64,000 nt of DNA, taken from contig NC_044192.1 of the NCBI RefSeq assembly GCF_900880675.1, forward strand, positions 2,444,561-2,508,560. Reading direction: 5' to 3'. Each line of letters begins with the position of its first letter. Within the stretch, counting starts at the first letter, position 1. Made by a program: the position numbers and the translations under genes. The notes beneath the pieces were generated by a model that worked only from the letters and a program-made list of their open reading frames with translations, did no database searches and was not told the DNA's origin. This document shows, one piece after another, positions 24,931 to 36,026 of the stretch. The stretch comes from Sparus aurata (lineage: Eukaryota; Chordata; Actinopteri; Spariformes; Sparidae).

Positions 24931-25440
24931 ATACCAATATTACCAATACCAGTCAGCTGATCAAAGGCCCACTTCTGCCATTGCTTGTGTGGCTACAGCT
25001 CACAGTGTAACGGACAGCACAAGGACATTTACAATGCACGATTACTGAACTCCCATCAAGCTAACCTGTAACTAACAATGATAACACCAGGTTTGCCTGG
25101 CAGACCACAAACAACTGGACTGCTGTTACTGAACTTTTGTACGTAGAACTCTACGGTGGTGAACTGGTTGCTGTAGCTTACTGCGCTCAACATTGTTTAG
25201 CTAACACTGTTAGCCTGAAAGGATTTATACCACGATGTTTCTCCAGCAAAAAACAACTTCAAAGGCTTCATAAAGCTAATCAAGCACTCTCTGAACGCAC
25301 ATTTGCACGCTCGAGTGGAGAGGTACCTGAACTGAAAACAAACCTTCAATACACTCAGAAGAACGCAAACAAACTAACAACCGCTCAAGCTGTTAGTAGC
25401 TATTTGCTGCACTTCTACCATGAACATGACCACAACAACT
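24931..25440 (+). repeat. Tandem segmental duplication, copy 1, with decayed coiled-coil-like frame
   Basis: Shares long stretches with 25880-26400: TACCAATACCAG...AGCTGATCAAAGGCC, GATAACACCAGGTTTGCC, and GGTGAACTGGTTG. A 116-codon frame (25137-25487) contains KQLQRLHKANQALSE and KTNLQYTQKNANKLTTA, coiled-coil-like in composition. Source gene unknown. Probably a relic of a coding exon or retrocopy. Confidence 0.6.
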
Positions 25441-25879
25441 GCTTCCAAACGAAAAACATCACCACAGCACAATCGGATCCTTGTTAGTGGCCTGCTGGGC
25501 AGTGAGGCCGAGGGCCCTGTAGCAGCTTTGTAATGATCTCTGCATGGTGTTATCAAGCAGGATGCTGTTGCACACAATTGCAAAGAAAATGAATTCCTGC
25601 AATTGTTTTCATTTTGTTTTATCACAGAGGTTCAACATTATCTTCAAGCAAAGGCATCACGTCCATACACACTGAACTCGCGAGTGAGATCGTCATGGAC
25701 AGATGAGGGCAGAGACCGGAGCCGCTTCAGTGGCGTCAGGCGAGCTTTTACCATGGCCCTGAGCATGTCCCTAGCCAGGCACGAGGCCCAACTAAACACG
25801 CACACTTTGTGCACGATTCTACCAACCATAGGTGTGTAACAACAGGGGCCTGTAAGTTGGCGGGATCGCACAAGGGCTC

Positions 25880-26400
25880 GTAGGATACGCTATTACCAAT
25901 ACCAGCAGCTGATCAAAGGCCTGACTACAGCCATTCATAGAAAACACAGCTTACAGCTCCGATGGACAGCACTCGGGCATTTGCCATTGAAGGTAGCTGA
26001 AGTCCGGTTAAGTTAACCTGTAACTTACAATGATAACACCAGGTTTGCCTGGCAGACCACTAACAACTGGATTGCTGTTACAGAACTTTTGTCCCTAGAA
26101 CCCTAGGGTGGTGAACTGGTTGTCCTAGCTTATCATGCTCAACATAGTTTAGCTAACACTGTTTTTCATGAGAAGCTCCCAACCACAAACCAAAAAGTCT
26201 CTGCAGCAAAACAACTTCAAAGGCTTCATAAAGCTTATCAAGCAGTCTCTGAACACACAGTTGAACACTCGAGTGAAGACGCACAAGAACCGAAAACAAA
26301 CCTTCAATTCCATCAGAACGATAGAGACAAACTAACAACCACTTATGCGGAACAAACAGGGGCAATCAAGGAGAAAAAAAATGTTTCTGAGGCATCTAGG
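25880..26400 (+). repeat. Tandem segmental duplication, copy 2
   Basis: Diverged copy of 24931-25440. The equivalent frame reads KQLQRLHKAYQAVSEHT ... KTNLQFHQNDRDKLTTTYAE, again coiled-coil-like but interrupted. Copy-to-copy spacing is about 950 bp; 25440-25880 is unrelated spacer. Confidence 0.6.
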
Positions 26401-26904
26401 AAAGTCACAGTGAGACATGGGCCACACCTGAGAGTGAAATTCTGACACTGCTTTCTGAAAAACTACAGCTGAACCAAATGGAGACTGAACTGGAATGAGC
26501 ATAAAGAATCGGAAACAACTGACTGACGATGTGACCAGCAGCAACAACACCAGAGTACGAGAAACTGATAATTGGGCCTTCTGTGACACCATAGTGGTGC
26601 CTGTCAACCCAAACGGTCAGTATTCAACAACCTGTGAATGGGACTTTATTATCCTCCAGAATCATATTTATCATTTATTAATAACAATACACTGCCCACA
26701 CCATTTATAATTACACTGTTTATCTTTGTACTTATTATGTTTATATGATTCTATTTCTGCTCTGGCTCTTCCTTTTACCTTTTTATTATATTGTTTATTT
26801 TTGTACTATTATTATAGTTTATTGTTATATTGAACTGTACTTTGGTGAGACTAATAAACAAATTTCTGATTTTGATTCTGATCACTTACTGATCTCATCT
26901 GTAA
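26401..26904. other. Intergenic DNA, nothing recognised
   Basis: AT-rich. Ends in a (TTATTTTTGTACTATTATTA)-like low-complexity stretch. Confidence 0.4.
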
Positions 26905-27090
26905 AATAGTTAACATGTGCACATACAACGAGAGCCACAAGATTAAACCAATGACTGGTGAAATAAATAACATTGATCATCTTGTGACAATGTCACGTTC
27001 TGCTGGGAAACCTTGAGTCCTGGCCTTCATGTGGACGCCTCTTTGAGAAGCACCATGCACCCAAACACATCTGCAGACTAAGTGCAGATG
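26905..27090 (+). pseudogene. Third Tc1/mariner-type fragment
   Basis: Nearly the same 170 bases as 23490-23660 (CACAAGATTAAACCAATGAC, CTGGGAAACCTTGAGTCCTG, CTTTGAGAAGCACCA). It is truncated before the NSPDL region. Confidence 0.65.
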
Positions 27091-27836
27091 AAATGAAGAC
27101 TTTGAACCTGACTTTCAGATTTATGTTCTGTAAATGTGTGTGTTTTCAATTAGAAATGTTCTCATTTGCATATTTAAACATAACATTAAATAATAAATTA
27201 AATGTGATATACAAAATTATTGTCTCAGTTTAAAATAATTAACATGATAATTTTCATCGTAATTGTGCAATTTCTTTTTTTTTCTTTTTTTTACCTTATT
27301 CACCAGCTTTATCCAAAAATGTACAGAAAATTGTATTTCAGATCTTTAAAGGTCGTCATCGTGAAAAGGATATTTTTTCTGGGTCAAGTCTCACTTAAAC
27401 CAAATGTGAAGAACAGTAGATTGTTTTGGGCTGTCACCTCGTCTTCTTTCTGTGTGCTGTCTGTTTGAGCCAGTGGATGGCTTTGTACTGCCATCTAGTG
27501 GCCAGTCTTGGCGAGGGCAGCAGGTTAGAAAATAGAGGAGACGATGAGCCCTGTAAGCTCACCTGTGCACCTCCTCACCTGTGCGCATCTCCATCACAGT
27601 ATCCTTTGTTTCCGCTGGGTTGGCGCTGCATCTGTGCTGCCAAGTTTTTCCTTTGTTTGGATAATTTGTGCATCTCTCAGTAAGTTTGCTTTTGAACTAT
27701 TTAATGTGATTACGCACCATCTTTATGTTGATTAGGTTGCTGCAGTCTGTCCTAAGTTATTTTATTGTTAATAGGAGGAATATTGTTATCCAGAAGGCAC
27801 CTTCAACAAAACATACGATTAGCTCCCTTGGTTTAG
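27091..27836. other. Intergenic DNA left of the TRIM array, nothing recognised
   Basis: No supported gene. T-rich low complexity at 27271-27298. Confidence 0.4.
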
Positions 27837-27905
27837 TGCAGTGGTCCTCAATAGGCGGCCCCCGGGCCACATCCGGCCTCCTATTTGTGGCCCCCGAACT
27901 ATTAT
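27837..27905 (+). mobile_element. Possible hAT terminal fragment
   Basis: GCAGTGGTCCTCAA followed by GGCGGCCCCCGGGCCACATCCGG resembles the CAGTGGTTCTCAA end of vertebrate hAT elements. Only one end is present. Confidence 0.45.
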
Positions 27906-28036
27906 TCCTTCACCATGTGTTTTGGCTGCTGCCAGCACAATTTTTAACTTTCACTTTATTTTTGGAGCAGTTCCATATTCATATCAAGCTGCAAGCAGGA
28001 TTCTTGTCACATCTATGACACAACAACAAAAAGCAA

Positions 28037-28402
28037 CAGGTCTCCTTTAACAGAAGACGTCTGACAGAGCTCCGCCCCTCAACACACTCACCTGTGAACA
28101 AACCAGGAAACAGTCTGTTGTTCTTCCTCATTACAGAGACACACAGACAGAGACGATCAACTTCACCATCAGAACAAAGTCCAACAAGAAGAGCGTCTTC
28201 TGAGTGAGTTCAGCTATAAGAGAGAAAAACTACACTCAGCAGCACTTCTTCACCCTGCAGACACTCACACACTGAAGGTGAGTTTGACTGAAACACAACT
28301 CAAAGTGAAAGTAAAGTTCAGTGCTGTTATCAGAGGAGTGAGCAGAGACGTGACTGACTGGACTTTCTGTCTGCTGTGTTTTCAGCTTCACTCAGAGACT
28401 AA
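28037..28402 (+). promoter_or_regulatory. TRIM 1 promoter-proximal region, noncoding exon 1 and 108-bp intron
   Basis: Array homology starts abruptly at about 28037 with the last bases of the TTAA MITE (AGGTCTCCT/TTAA). A GC-box-like CTCCGCCCC lies at 28070-28078. A noncoding exon ends at 28277 (CTGAAG/GTGAGT); the acceptor TTTTCAG is at 28385 and exon 2 starts 17 bases before the ATG. AAAGTGAAAGTAAA at 28302-28315 in the intron is IRF/ISRE-like. Transcription start not located. Confidence 0.6.
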
Positions 28403-29782
28403 ATGGCTTCCAGATCAGAGGAGGATCTCTGCTGTCCGGTCTGTCAGGACGTCTTCAGAGAGCCTGTTGTTCTGTCCTGTAGCCACAGCTTCTGTAAAGA
28501 CTGTCTGCAGAGCTGGTGGAGACAGAAACAAACACGGGAGTGTCCAGTTTGTAAGAGAAGATCTTCAAGGGAACATCCACCTGTTAGTCTGGTCTTAAAG
28601 AACCTGTGTGAAGCCTTCAGAGTCCAGAGAGCTTCAGAGGACTTCTGCAGTCTGCACTCTGAGAAACTCAAACTCTTCTGTCTGGACCATCAGCAGCCGG
28701 TGTGTGTCGTCTGCAGAGACTCAGAACAACACACCAACCACAGATTCAGACCCATCAATGAAGCTGCACAACAACACAAGAAGAAACTTGAAGAAACTCT
28801 GGAGCCTTTAAAGAAGAAGTTAAAGGTTTTTGAACAAGTTAAAGTGAAGTTTGATCAGACAGCAGAACACATGAAGGTCCAGGCCCGACACACAGAGAGG
28901 CAGATTAAGGATCAGTTTAAGAAGCTGCAGCAGTTTCTAGAAGAGGAAGAGGAGGCCAGGATGGCTGCACTGAGGGAGGAAGAGGAGCAGAAGAGTCAGA
29001 TGATGAAGGAGAAGATGGAGGCTCTGAGCAGAGAGATAGCAGCTCTTTCACACACAGTCAGAGCCACAGAGGAGGAGCTGAGAGCTGAAGACGTCTCATT
29101 CCTGCACAACTACAAGGCTGCAGTGGAAAGAGTCCAGCAGCGCCCCCTGCTGGAGGATCCACAGCTGCCCTCAGGAGCTCTGATAGACCAGGCCAAACAC
29201 CTGGGCAACCTGAGCTTCAACATCTGGAACAAGATGAAGGACATGGTCTCCTACACTCCTGTGGTTCTGGACCCAAACACTGCTCATCCAATCCTGATGC
29301 TGTCTGAAGATCTGAGCAGTGTGAGAGGAGGAGAGAGACAGAAGCTTCCTGATAATCCAGAGAGGTTTGATGAACTCTGGTCTGTCCTGGGCTCTGAGGG
29401 CTTTAACTCAGGGACTCACAGCTGGGATGTCGAGGTTGGAGACAGTACATGCTGGTTACTGGGTGTGTCTGCAGAGTCTGACCAGAGGAAGGGAGACATA
29501 TGGTCTAGATTCTGGTGTATTCAGTTCTACAATGGTAAATACTCAGCACGCTCACCATCAACTCCAGGCACTGATGTCGTAGTTCAGAAGAAGCTCCAGA
29601 GGATCAGAGTGAATCTGGACTGGAACAGAGGAAAGCTGTCGTTCTCTGATCCTGACACTGACACACACATACACACCTTCACACACACTTTCACTGAGAA
29701 GATGTTTCCACGTATTCACAGTCGGGAGAACCTGAAGATATTACCACTGAAGGTGTGTGTGACAGTGGAACAGAGCAGGTAG
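28403..29782 (+). CDS. TRIM 1: class IV TRIM E3 ligase, TRIM35/A33-like (459 aa)
   Basis: Predicted cytoplasmic ubiquitin ligase. The RING finger C11-x2-C14-x11-C26-x-H28-x2-C31-x2-C34-x12-C47-x2-C50 is complete. B-box2 ligands are C82, H85, C93, H96, C101, C104, H110 and H113. A charged coiled coil spans about 118-245. PRY-SPRY covers about 270-459 with LDP (288), WDVE and LDWN landmarks. The CDS is intronless, and the start is the first ATG after the acceptor. TRIM 1 shares with TRIM 3 the residues S356, D391 and the RIHSREN segment (437-443). A role in antiviral or inflammatory sensing is inferred from family behaviour in fish; the ligand is unknown. Confidence 0.93.
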   Translation: MASRSEEDLCCPVCQDVFREPVVLSCSHSFCKDCLQSWWRQKQTRECPVCKRRSSREHPPVSLVLKNLCEAFRVQRASEDFCSLHSEKLKLFCLDHQQPVCVVCRDSEQHTNHRFRPINEAAQQHKKKLEETLEPLKKKLKVFEQVKVKFDQTAEHMKVQARHTERQIKDQFKKLQQFLEEEEEARMAALREEEEQKSQMMKEKMEALSREIAALSHTVRATEEELRAEDVSFLHNYKAAVERVQQRPLLEDPQLPSGALIDQAKHLGNLSFNIWNKMKDMVSYTPVVLDPNTAHPILMLSEDLSSVRGGERQKLPDNPERFDELWSVLGSEGFNSGTHSWDVEVGDSTCWLLGVSAESDQRKGDIWSRFWCIQFYNGKYSARSPSTPGTDVVVQKKLQRIRVNLDWNRGKLSFSDPDTDTHIHTFTHTFTEKMFPRIHSRENLKILPLKVCVTVEQSR

Positions 29783-30303
29783 AGATAAAGATGACTTTTG
29801 TGTTCACTGAATTTTACCTGTGAGGTTGCACATGCTGCTCCTGCTGTCATCTTTCTAAACACATCTTTGTTTTATTTTCCACTGTTTGTTACTTTCAAAT
29901 ATGACTAAATATCAAAATATGAATCTACGATGGATCTATGATTTTATTTCATTAACATAATCAGGACATTGGAATTAAATATGCAACAATTATACATAAT
30001 TTCCTCTCAGGGATTATTAAAGTTATCTATCTGTACACAAAACCCTCAATCATTATAAAAACATCAACATCAGCTGGAAATCACAAACTTTCAAAAGAAA
30101 AAGAAAGAAAACAATTATCAATTTATGAATGACTGCATGTTTGAGTGGCTGAGATCCAAGACACTTTATTTTAAAGTCTAGATTATAGTTGCTGATATGA
30201 GAATCAAAACATGATAATGGTGGTGATTTCATATCATGTTTTTCATCTTGTTTGGTCCATCTATATCAGACTTAAGTTGATCTTATATATCTGGAAAGAG
30301 TGG

Positions 30304-30309
30304 AATAAA
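30304..30309 (+). terminator. Candidate poly(A) signal of TRIM 1
   Basis: AATAAA about 520 bases after the stop. The 3' flank 29783-30471 is the same as in the other copies, except for a roughly 20-base deletion near 29885 and another near 30245 (the ATCAACAT...GTCATG stretch). Confidence 0.5.
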
Positions 30310-30470
30310 GTTTCTAAAAGTCTGGAAATGCATCGTGTCATTCTTCATAATTTACAGTGTGATTCTTTGTACTGACAACGCAGCAGAAGAGAATGGACAG
30401 AAACACAGGCTGACATGTAGGAACACGTATCAAGACGTGATGTTTGGGAAAAGATGCAACAATCTGGAAA

Positions 30471-30471
<1 letters not shown>

Positions 30472-30513
<42 letters not shown>

Positions 30514-30543
30514 ATTATTATCATTATCATTATCATCATTATT
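30472..30543 (+). repeat. (ATT)n microsatellite, uninterrupted
   Basis: Equivalent to 46584-46647. In the TRIM 2 and 4 units this site is split by the 1199-bp Tc1/mariner-like element. Confidence 0.9.
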
Positions 30544-30659
30544 TTAAGTTTATTACTAATATTATTATGTGTACGAGGAACAGCACCAGACTCTGAAGCC
30601 AGTTTTCTTATGGGCCAAACTGTAATCGCATCATCCCATGATGCACTGCGGCCAAAAAC

Positions 30660-31907
30660 TCGGGGACCCAGATTTCCCCCCTCTCCCCATAACTCCTTCC
30701 ACAACTCCCTCCAAACCTCCTGCACCAAAGAAAATGAAGTCGCAGCGCTCCTTGGATCTAGACAGTGAAGGTATTGAGCAGAAAATCTCAGTCATCTTCA
30801 ACACGAGAATCGACTCTCTGGAGAAGAATGTGGAGAGAATGATTTCCAACAATACACTGAAAATTGAGGGGCTAAAGAAGACGGTTGACTTTGCCTGCGG
30901 TGAGATCCGTAAAGTGAAAGGTAAAGTGACACACATTGAATGAAGTTTTATAACTAGATTCGGAAACAAAGACCACGCCTCGAACTCATCTCATTTCCGC
31001 CCGAAATATATTTAAGCACACCTCATCCGTTCACTCCCTCTTTGACTGATTCTCTACATCCCTCCCTCCCGATCCCCTTCTTTCCTTGTGTTTTCTCTCT
31101 CTCATCCACATACAGGAACCAGGGGGCTAACGAAGAGATCGGAGACGGCTCCCTCACTCAGCGTCTCCACACCCACTCCGTTCCTCCTGTTCCTCTCGCC
31201 AAACCTCCCCCTCCATCCTCTCATCCCACCAGCTTCTCTCCCTTCCTGTCAACCCTCACCTGTCCTTCCTAAACCCCCTCATCCCTCGACCCCTTCCCCA
31301 TCATCCCTTCATCCTTCCATCCCTCGACCCTTTCCTTCCCAGCATCTAACATATGTCATTACGTGTAATAAATTCCTGTTTTCATTCCATACAGCTTTTG
31401 GCGTGGACTTTGTTAGTGAATGACCGAATCAACGTGGCTGAGAAAAAGGCGAGCCTACTGGAACAACGAAAAACTGAGCTGGAAAACTATTCGCGACGGT
31501 GGAACCTGCGACTCTACGGTCTGGCTGAAAACAAAGACCAGAACGTCCGCCAAGAGGTGATACACATCTGTCAGTCCATCCTGCCGGAGCACAAGGACAA
31601 ACTCCCCGATGTTACTGACTCAGTGCACCGTCTCGGCCAACCAAAGAAAGATGCCACCAAGCCTCGAGGGATAATTCTACAGTTTGGTGCCCGTATATAC
31701 CGCGACGCCGTCTGGAAAGCTGCAAAGCAGTCCACCTTCCTTCAAAGCAACAAGCTACGTTTTGCCGAAGACCTGTCCCCAGCTGTCAGAGAGCGAAGGA
31801 TGCAGCTGTGGCCGCTGGTGGCTAAAGCGCGAGAACAAGGGAAGGCTGCCTACTTCGTTGGAGGTCGAGCCTTTGCCAACGGGGCTGAACTGTTTCCAGC
31901 TACCTGA
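30660..31907 (+). pseudogene. L1 ORF1 remnant, copy 1
   Basis: The N-terminal part (to 30943) encodes a PP-rich start and a coiled coil (IEQKISVIFNTRIDSLEKNVE). The C-terminal part (31420-31907) has LENYSRRWNLRLYGLAE and HRLGQPKKDATKPRGIILQF, the RRM of L1 ORF1p nucleic-acid chaperones. About 400 bases with stops, starting near TAAAGTGACACAC, separate them. Copy 2 has the identical separation. Confidence 0.75.
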
Positions 31908-32339
31908 AGGTGGTAAACGCCACACCTGTCAACATGTGTCTTAAGCCGAGATAAGTTATAATAACCAAAGTGCTTTTCATTCACTGTGTTTATCTTCTTC
32001 TAATTGTTCTGAGAAACACTTTGTTTAACTTTTTTTAAGGTCTGATGAGCACATTGATGAAACTCAACTGAGTATGTTTACAAGACAACATTTATTACAT
32101 CCAGTCAAATGTTTTGCATTGTTCTAGAGGCTAGCATTTTATGTTTATTAATTGCTAATCACTGGTTTGTGTTAATTTGTCGACCGAGAACCTGGGTACC
32201 TCTATTATTTTATTGTTCTGAGTTTCATTATGCACTTTGTATTTAAGTTAAAATGGTGCAGCTCCTTACAGAAAGGTTAAAGTCTAGTTTCATCCAACTT
32301 TATTTCTTACATTGTTCTATCTGTTGTTGTTAATACGTC

Positions 32340-35300
32340 TTTATCTATCATTACTCTCAATGCCAGGGGGATAAGGGATTTTGTTAAGCGCAAAGCGTTA
32401 TTTTTGTTTGTCAGGCAGCACAAATCTGATTTCTGTTTCATTCAAGAGTCACATTCAGTTCCAGATGATGGCAGATTATGGAGATCCCAGTGGGGGAATG
32501 ATCTGTGGCAGGCTCACGGGTCTGAACATTCTGCTGGTGTTGCGACTCTAAAATATAATTTTCCAGGGACTATTCTTTTATCTGTCAGTGATACATCAGG
32601 TCATTTTATCCTTCAAGTGTTAACCATTGAAAACTTTGATAGTTATTAACATGTATGGCTATAATTCTAACCATGAGAACGACATAGTGCTTGAAACATT
32701 AGAGAAGCATATACAAAATAATCTTAATAACTTAACAAACTCAGGTACAGTTATAGTAAATGTAACTTGATTGATGTACGGAGGCTTAACAATCCTAATA
32801 TGAAGGCGTTTACTTGGAGTAATAGAAGTGCCACCAGACGTTCACGATTGGACTATTGGTTAGTGTCTGATCATTTGAATATTGATAAAATATCAGTTAA
32901 TATCATCACAACCCCATTAACAGATCTTAATGCAGTCTCCATCCTTATCCCCTCACACTCTGCCCCCTCTACAAAATGTAGAAATGCCTACTGGAAACTA
33001 AACAGTTCGCTTTTACAACACAAGATGGTAAAAGCAGACATAAAAAAATAATAATACTGTAATTTTGGAACAAAGCAAAGTCAGAGGATGTTTTTGGTAG
33101 CAATTGGGAACTTTTTGAAGTTTAAAACTGGTCAATATTTGAGGAAGTATGGTAGAAACTTATCTAAAAATCGTAAATTGGAGGAAGAAACGATGGTCTC
33201 TGACATAATTTCTTTGTACCAGAAGGACCCTCCAGATATATCAGAAGAGGAAAGACTAACTTTAATTTCAGAACAACTTAAACTAAATGAGATTTACTCC
33301 AACAAAGCAAAAGGTGCTTTTATAAGGTCAAGAAAAAGGTGGATTGAAGAAGGGGAACAGAACTCTGCCTATTTTTTCGGCTTAGAAAAATATCACGGGA
33401 AGTTCAATTTAATCCAGCAACTTAACATCAACGATACTGTAACTGATGATCAGAAGAGCATCGCTGTTTTCTGTTCGGACTTCTATAGAAATTTATACAA
33501 ATCGAAATATTGCCATCAATCAACCACTACATTCTTGAACTCTCTTATCGTCACACCAATCTCTCAAGATGATAGGAAATTCTGCGATGACCCTATAACC
33601 TTGCAGGAAATCACATTTGCAGTTGAACATTGTAAAACTAACAAATCTCCTGGAGTTGATGGCCTCTCTGCAGAGTTTTATCAGGCTTTTACTCAAGATC
33701 TAGCTCCCTTTCTACTTGAAGTAATATTAGAAAGTGTTGAAAAAGGTTCTCTACCTCCTTCACTGACCCAAGGCTTGATTACGTTAATCCCCAAACCCAA
33801 TAAGGATCCACTGTTTATTCATAATTGGCGACCTATTTCATTACTAAACACTGACTACAACATTTTTGCCTCAATAACTGAAAAAAGATTTTAAAATGTT
33901 TTAGACCCTATTATTGATGAAGTCCAATCAGGACTCATGAGAAAAAGACATATCTCAAACAATATTCTGCTTGTCTTAGATATAATTGATTATTCATTTT
34001 TATGTCCAGGTGATAGTTTTATCTTTTTCTTGGACTTCTATAAAGCCTTTGACACAGTAGAACATAACTTTATATTTCAAACTATTGAAACAATGTACTC
34101 TAAAGGCTTTTAGCTCTATTAGATTAAAAAATGGGACATCACGAGATTTGAGCTGCAAAGAGGCATCCGTCAGGGCTGCCCTGCGTCTCCCTACCTGTTC
34201 ATTTTATGTACACAACTTCTTTCCACCCATATTAAAGATAGTGCTTTAAAAGGAATCTCAATTGCAGAAAGAGAAGTTATCCTCACCCAACTAGCAGATG
34301 ATACTACATTATTTTTAAAAAATGCCAGCCAAGTGCCAATTGCTATCAAAACAATAGAATTATTTTCCGCAGCTTCTGGACTCTGTTTAAATCTTAAGAA
34401 GTGTGAACTTTTTGCCCTCAAGGAAAGCGACACCTCCCAGGTCTGTAACATACCAATCAAAGATAAGATTACTTATCTAGGGATTACTATGTTGAAAAAT
34501 GAGGAGGAGAGATGCTCTGTAAACTTGAATTTGATTAAAGATAAGACAAAGAAAAAGCTTAATCAATGGCTGCAGAGAGATTTATCCTTGAAAGGTCGTG
34601 TATTGTTGACAAAGGCAGAAGGTTTATCTCGTCTTACATGTGCAGCGATCCCCCTGTTTGTTAACCAAAAGCTTTGTAATTCCATTGATAAACTACTTTT
34701 CAATTTTATCTGGAAAAACAAGACACATTATGTTATTATGAACACCTTTGAACACGGTGGTGTAAACTTTCTTGATTTTACAACCCTTAAAAATATTTTT
34801 AAAATAAATTGGATAAAGCACTTTCTAAAAGATCCAACATCTTCATGGAACTTTATACCTAACTATAATTTCTCTAAGGTTGGAGGCCTAGAATACTTAC
34901 TTTTGTGTGATTATAAAATAGAAAAAATTCCCTTAATTTGATCTAAATTCCACAAACAAATGCTCTTAGCATGGTCGTTAATTTACAAACATAATTTCTC
35001 CCCACATAGGTGCTACATCTGGAACAATCTGCTTATTGAGTTCAAGAATAAATCTTTATTTTATAGGAGTTTGCAATTGTTATGGATGCCTTCCCATCTG
35101 GTATTCTAACTCTCTTAAAAGGGACTGGAAAACCAGACTGTTTACCAGCTTTGGACCCTAAGTTGACCTCAGTTGGTAATATATGTTTCGCTACCACAAC
35201 GAGGAATAATAATCGTAACATTCGCTCTCTATTCCAGAGAGAGGTTACCAGTACCCCTAATGTTGTTCCCTATTGGTCTAACTTTGTTGACAACCTGAAT

Positions 35301-35728
35301 TGGGGAAATATCTGGAACTTCCTTACAAATACCTCCTTAAGAATAAAGTAAGAGAAGTCTCTTTCAAAATCATACATAGGTATTATCCTGCTAAGCGATA
35401 TCTCCTTAGGTTTAAGCTTGACATATGTGTCAACTGTTCTTTTTGTGGATTATCTCCAGAAACAATGGTGCACCTTTTCTGGCAATGTCCCTACACCACC
35501 ACTTTCTGGAAAGACCTATCCCGATATATTACTGATGAACTTGTCTCTGATTTTTCCTTGTTTTGGAAAAATGTACTGTTTGGTTTCCTGGACAACAAAG
35601 GTAAGAAGCAGAGGGAAATATATCTAATTAATTTGTTGATCATTTTAGGGAAATATCATATTCACAAAGCCAATTTCAGTAACTCTAAACCCTCTTTTGT
35701 TTCTTTTGGTAAGGGAACGAAACAGTAG
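32340..35728 (+). pseudogene. L1 ORF2 (endonuclease-reverse transcriptase) remnant, copy 1
   Basis: Fragments in order: APE-type endonuclease start (LNARGIRDFVKRKAL, FIQESHS), endonuclease end (RSRLDYWLVSDHL), RT fingers (KSPGVDGLSAEFY, LIPKPNKD, RPISLLN), palm (FLDFYKAFDTVEH; RQGCPASPYLF; LADDTTLF in place of the usual F/YADD) and C-terminal CxFC...HLFWQC. Broken by an internal deletion near 32650-32765, stops at 33892-33894 and 34939-34941, and frameshifts. Confidence 0.85.
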
Positions 35729-35934
35729 ATTAAAACCATCTATGATTTAAAAAAATAAGAAAGCTGCTAAAACCATTCAGTTCTATATTTAATGTATTTA
35801 TTTGAAACGTCCCCTGGCTCTGCTGTTGACCAATGTATGTTCTGTATTAATGACTGTACTTGCTTGTTTTTACTGTTTGTATTGTAAAAATTCAATAATA
35901 AAAAGTAAATTAAAAAAAGTTAGCCTGACGCTAA

Positions 35935-35989
35935 ACCGGAAGTTATCTTGGCGTTAAACCGGAAGTTATCTTGACGCTAAACCGGAAGT
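35935..35989 (+). promoter_or_regulatory. Three ETS-type sites in 23-bp tandem repeat
   Basis: ACCGGAAGT, a full ETS/GABP consensus, starts at 35935, 35958 and 35981, exactly 23 bases apart, within GCTAAACCGGAAGTTA repeats. Equivalent arrays occur at 40973 (two), 56879 (two) and 63126 (one). Confidence 0.7.
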
Positions 35990-36013
35990 TAGCCTGCTCG
36001 GTCTTCGGGAGGC

Positions 36014-36019
36014 TATAAA
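36014..36019 (+). promoter_or_regulatory. TATA-like box downstream of the ETS array
   Basis: GGCTATAAAC 25 bases after the last ETS site and 8 bases before an ATG. The C and E units lack it, because the I-type LINE replaced this stretch. Confidence 0.4.
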
Positions 36020-36026
36020 CCCCCAA

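Larger units (their letters stand above)
30660..35918 (+). mobile_element. L1/Tx1-type LINE, copy 1 (dead)
   Basis: Spans ORF1 fragments, endonuclease, reverse transcriptase, C-terminal CCHC-like region and an A-rich 3' end (35896-35918). GTTAGCC follows the tail and also precedes the 5' end of copy 2 at 46951, the expected target duplication. In this copy the first roughly 560 bases of the element plus adjacent flank are deleted: the sequence jumps from GCGGCCAAAAACT straight into GGGGACCCAGATTTC. Confidence 0.85.

Noticed and set aside
28278..28598. 106-aa plus frame starting in TRIM intron 1 (and its four copies)
   Set aside because: Crosses the splice acceptor in another frame and overlaps the RING-coding sequence; no independent support.
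28444..28671. 75-aa minus-strand frames opposite each TRIM RING domain
   Set aside because: Shadows of the strongly conserved sense CDS; repeat in all copies for that reason only.
30345..30728. Frames with poly-isoleucine runs near the ATT microsatellites
   Set aside because: Encoded by (ATT)n repeats; no conserved sequence outside them.
35935..35989. CRISPR-like regular repeats (23-bp period)
   Set aside because: Contiguous tandem repeats without spacers, in a eukaryotic LINE-rich context.
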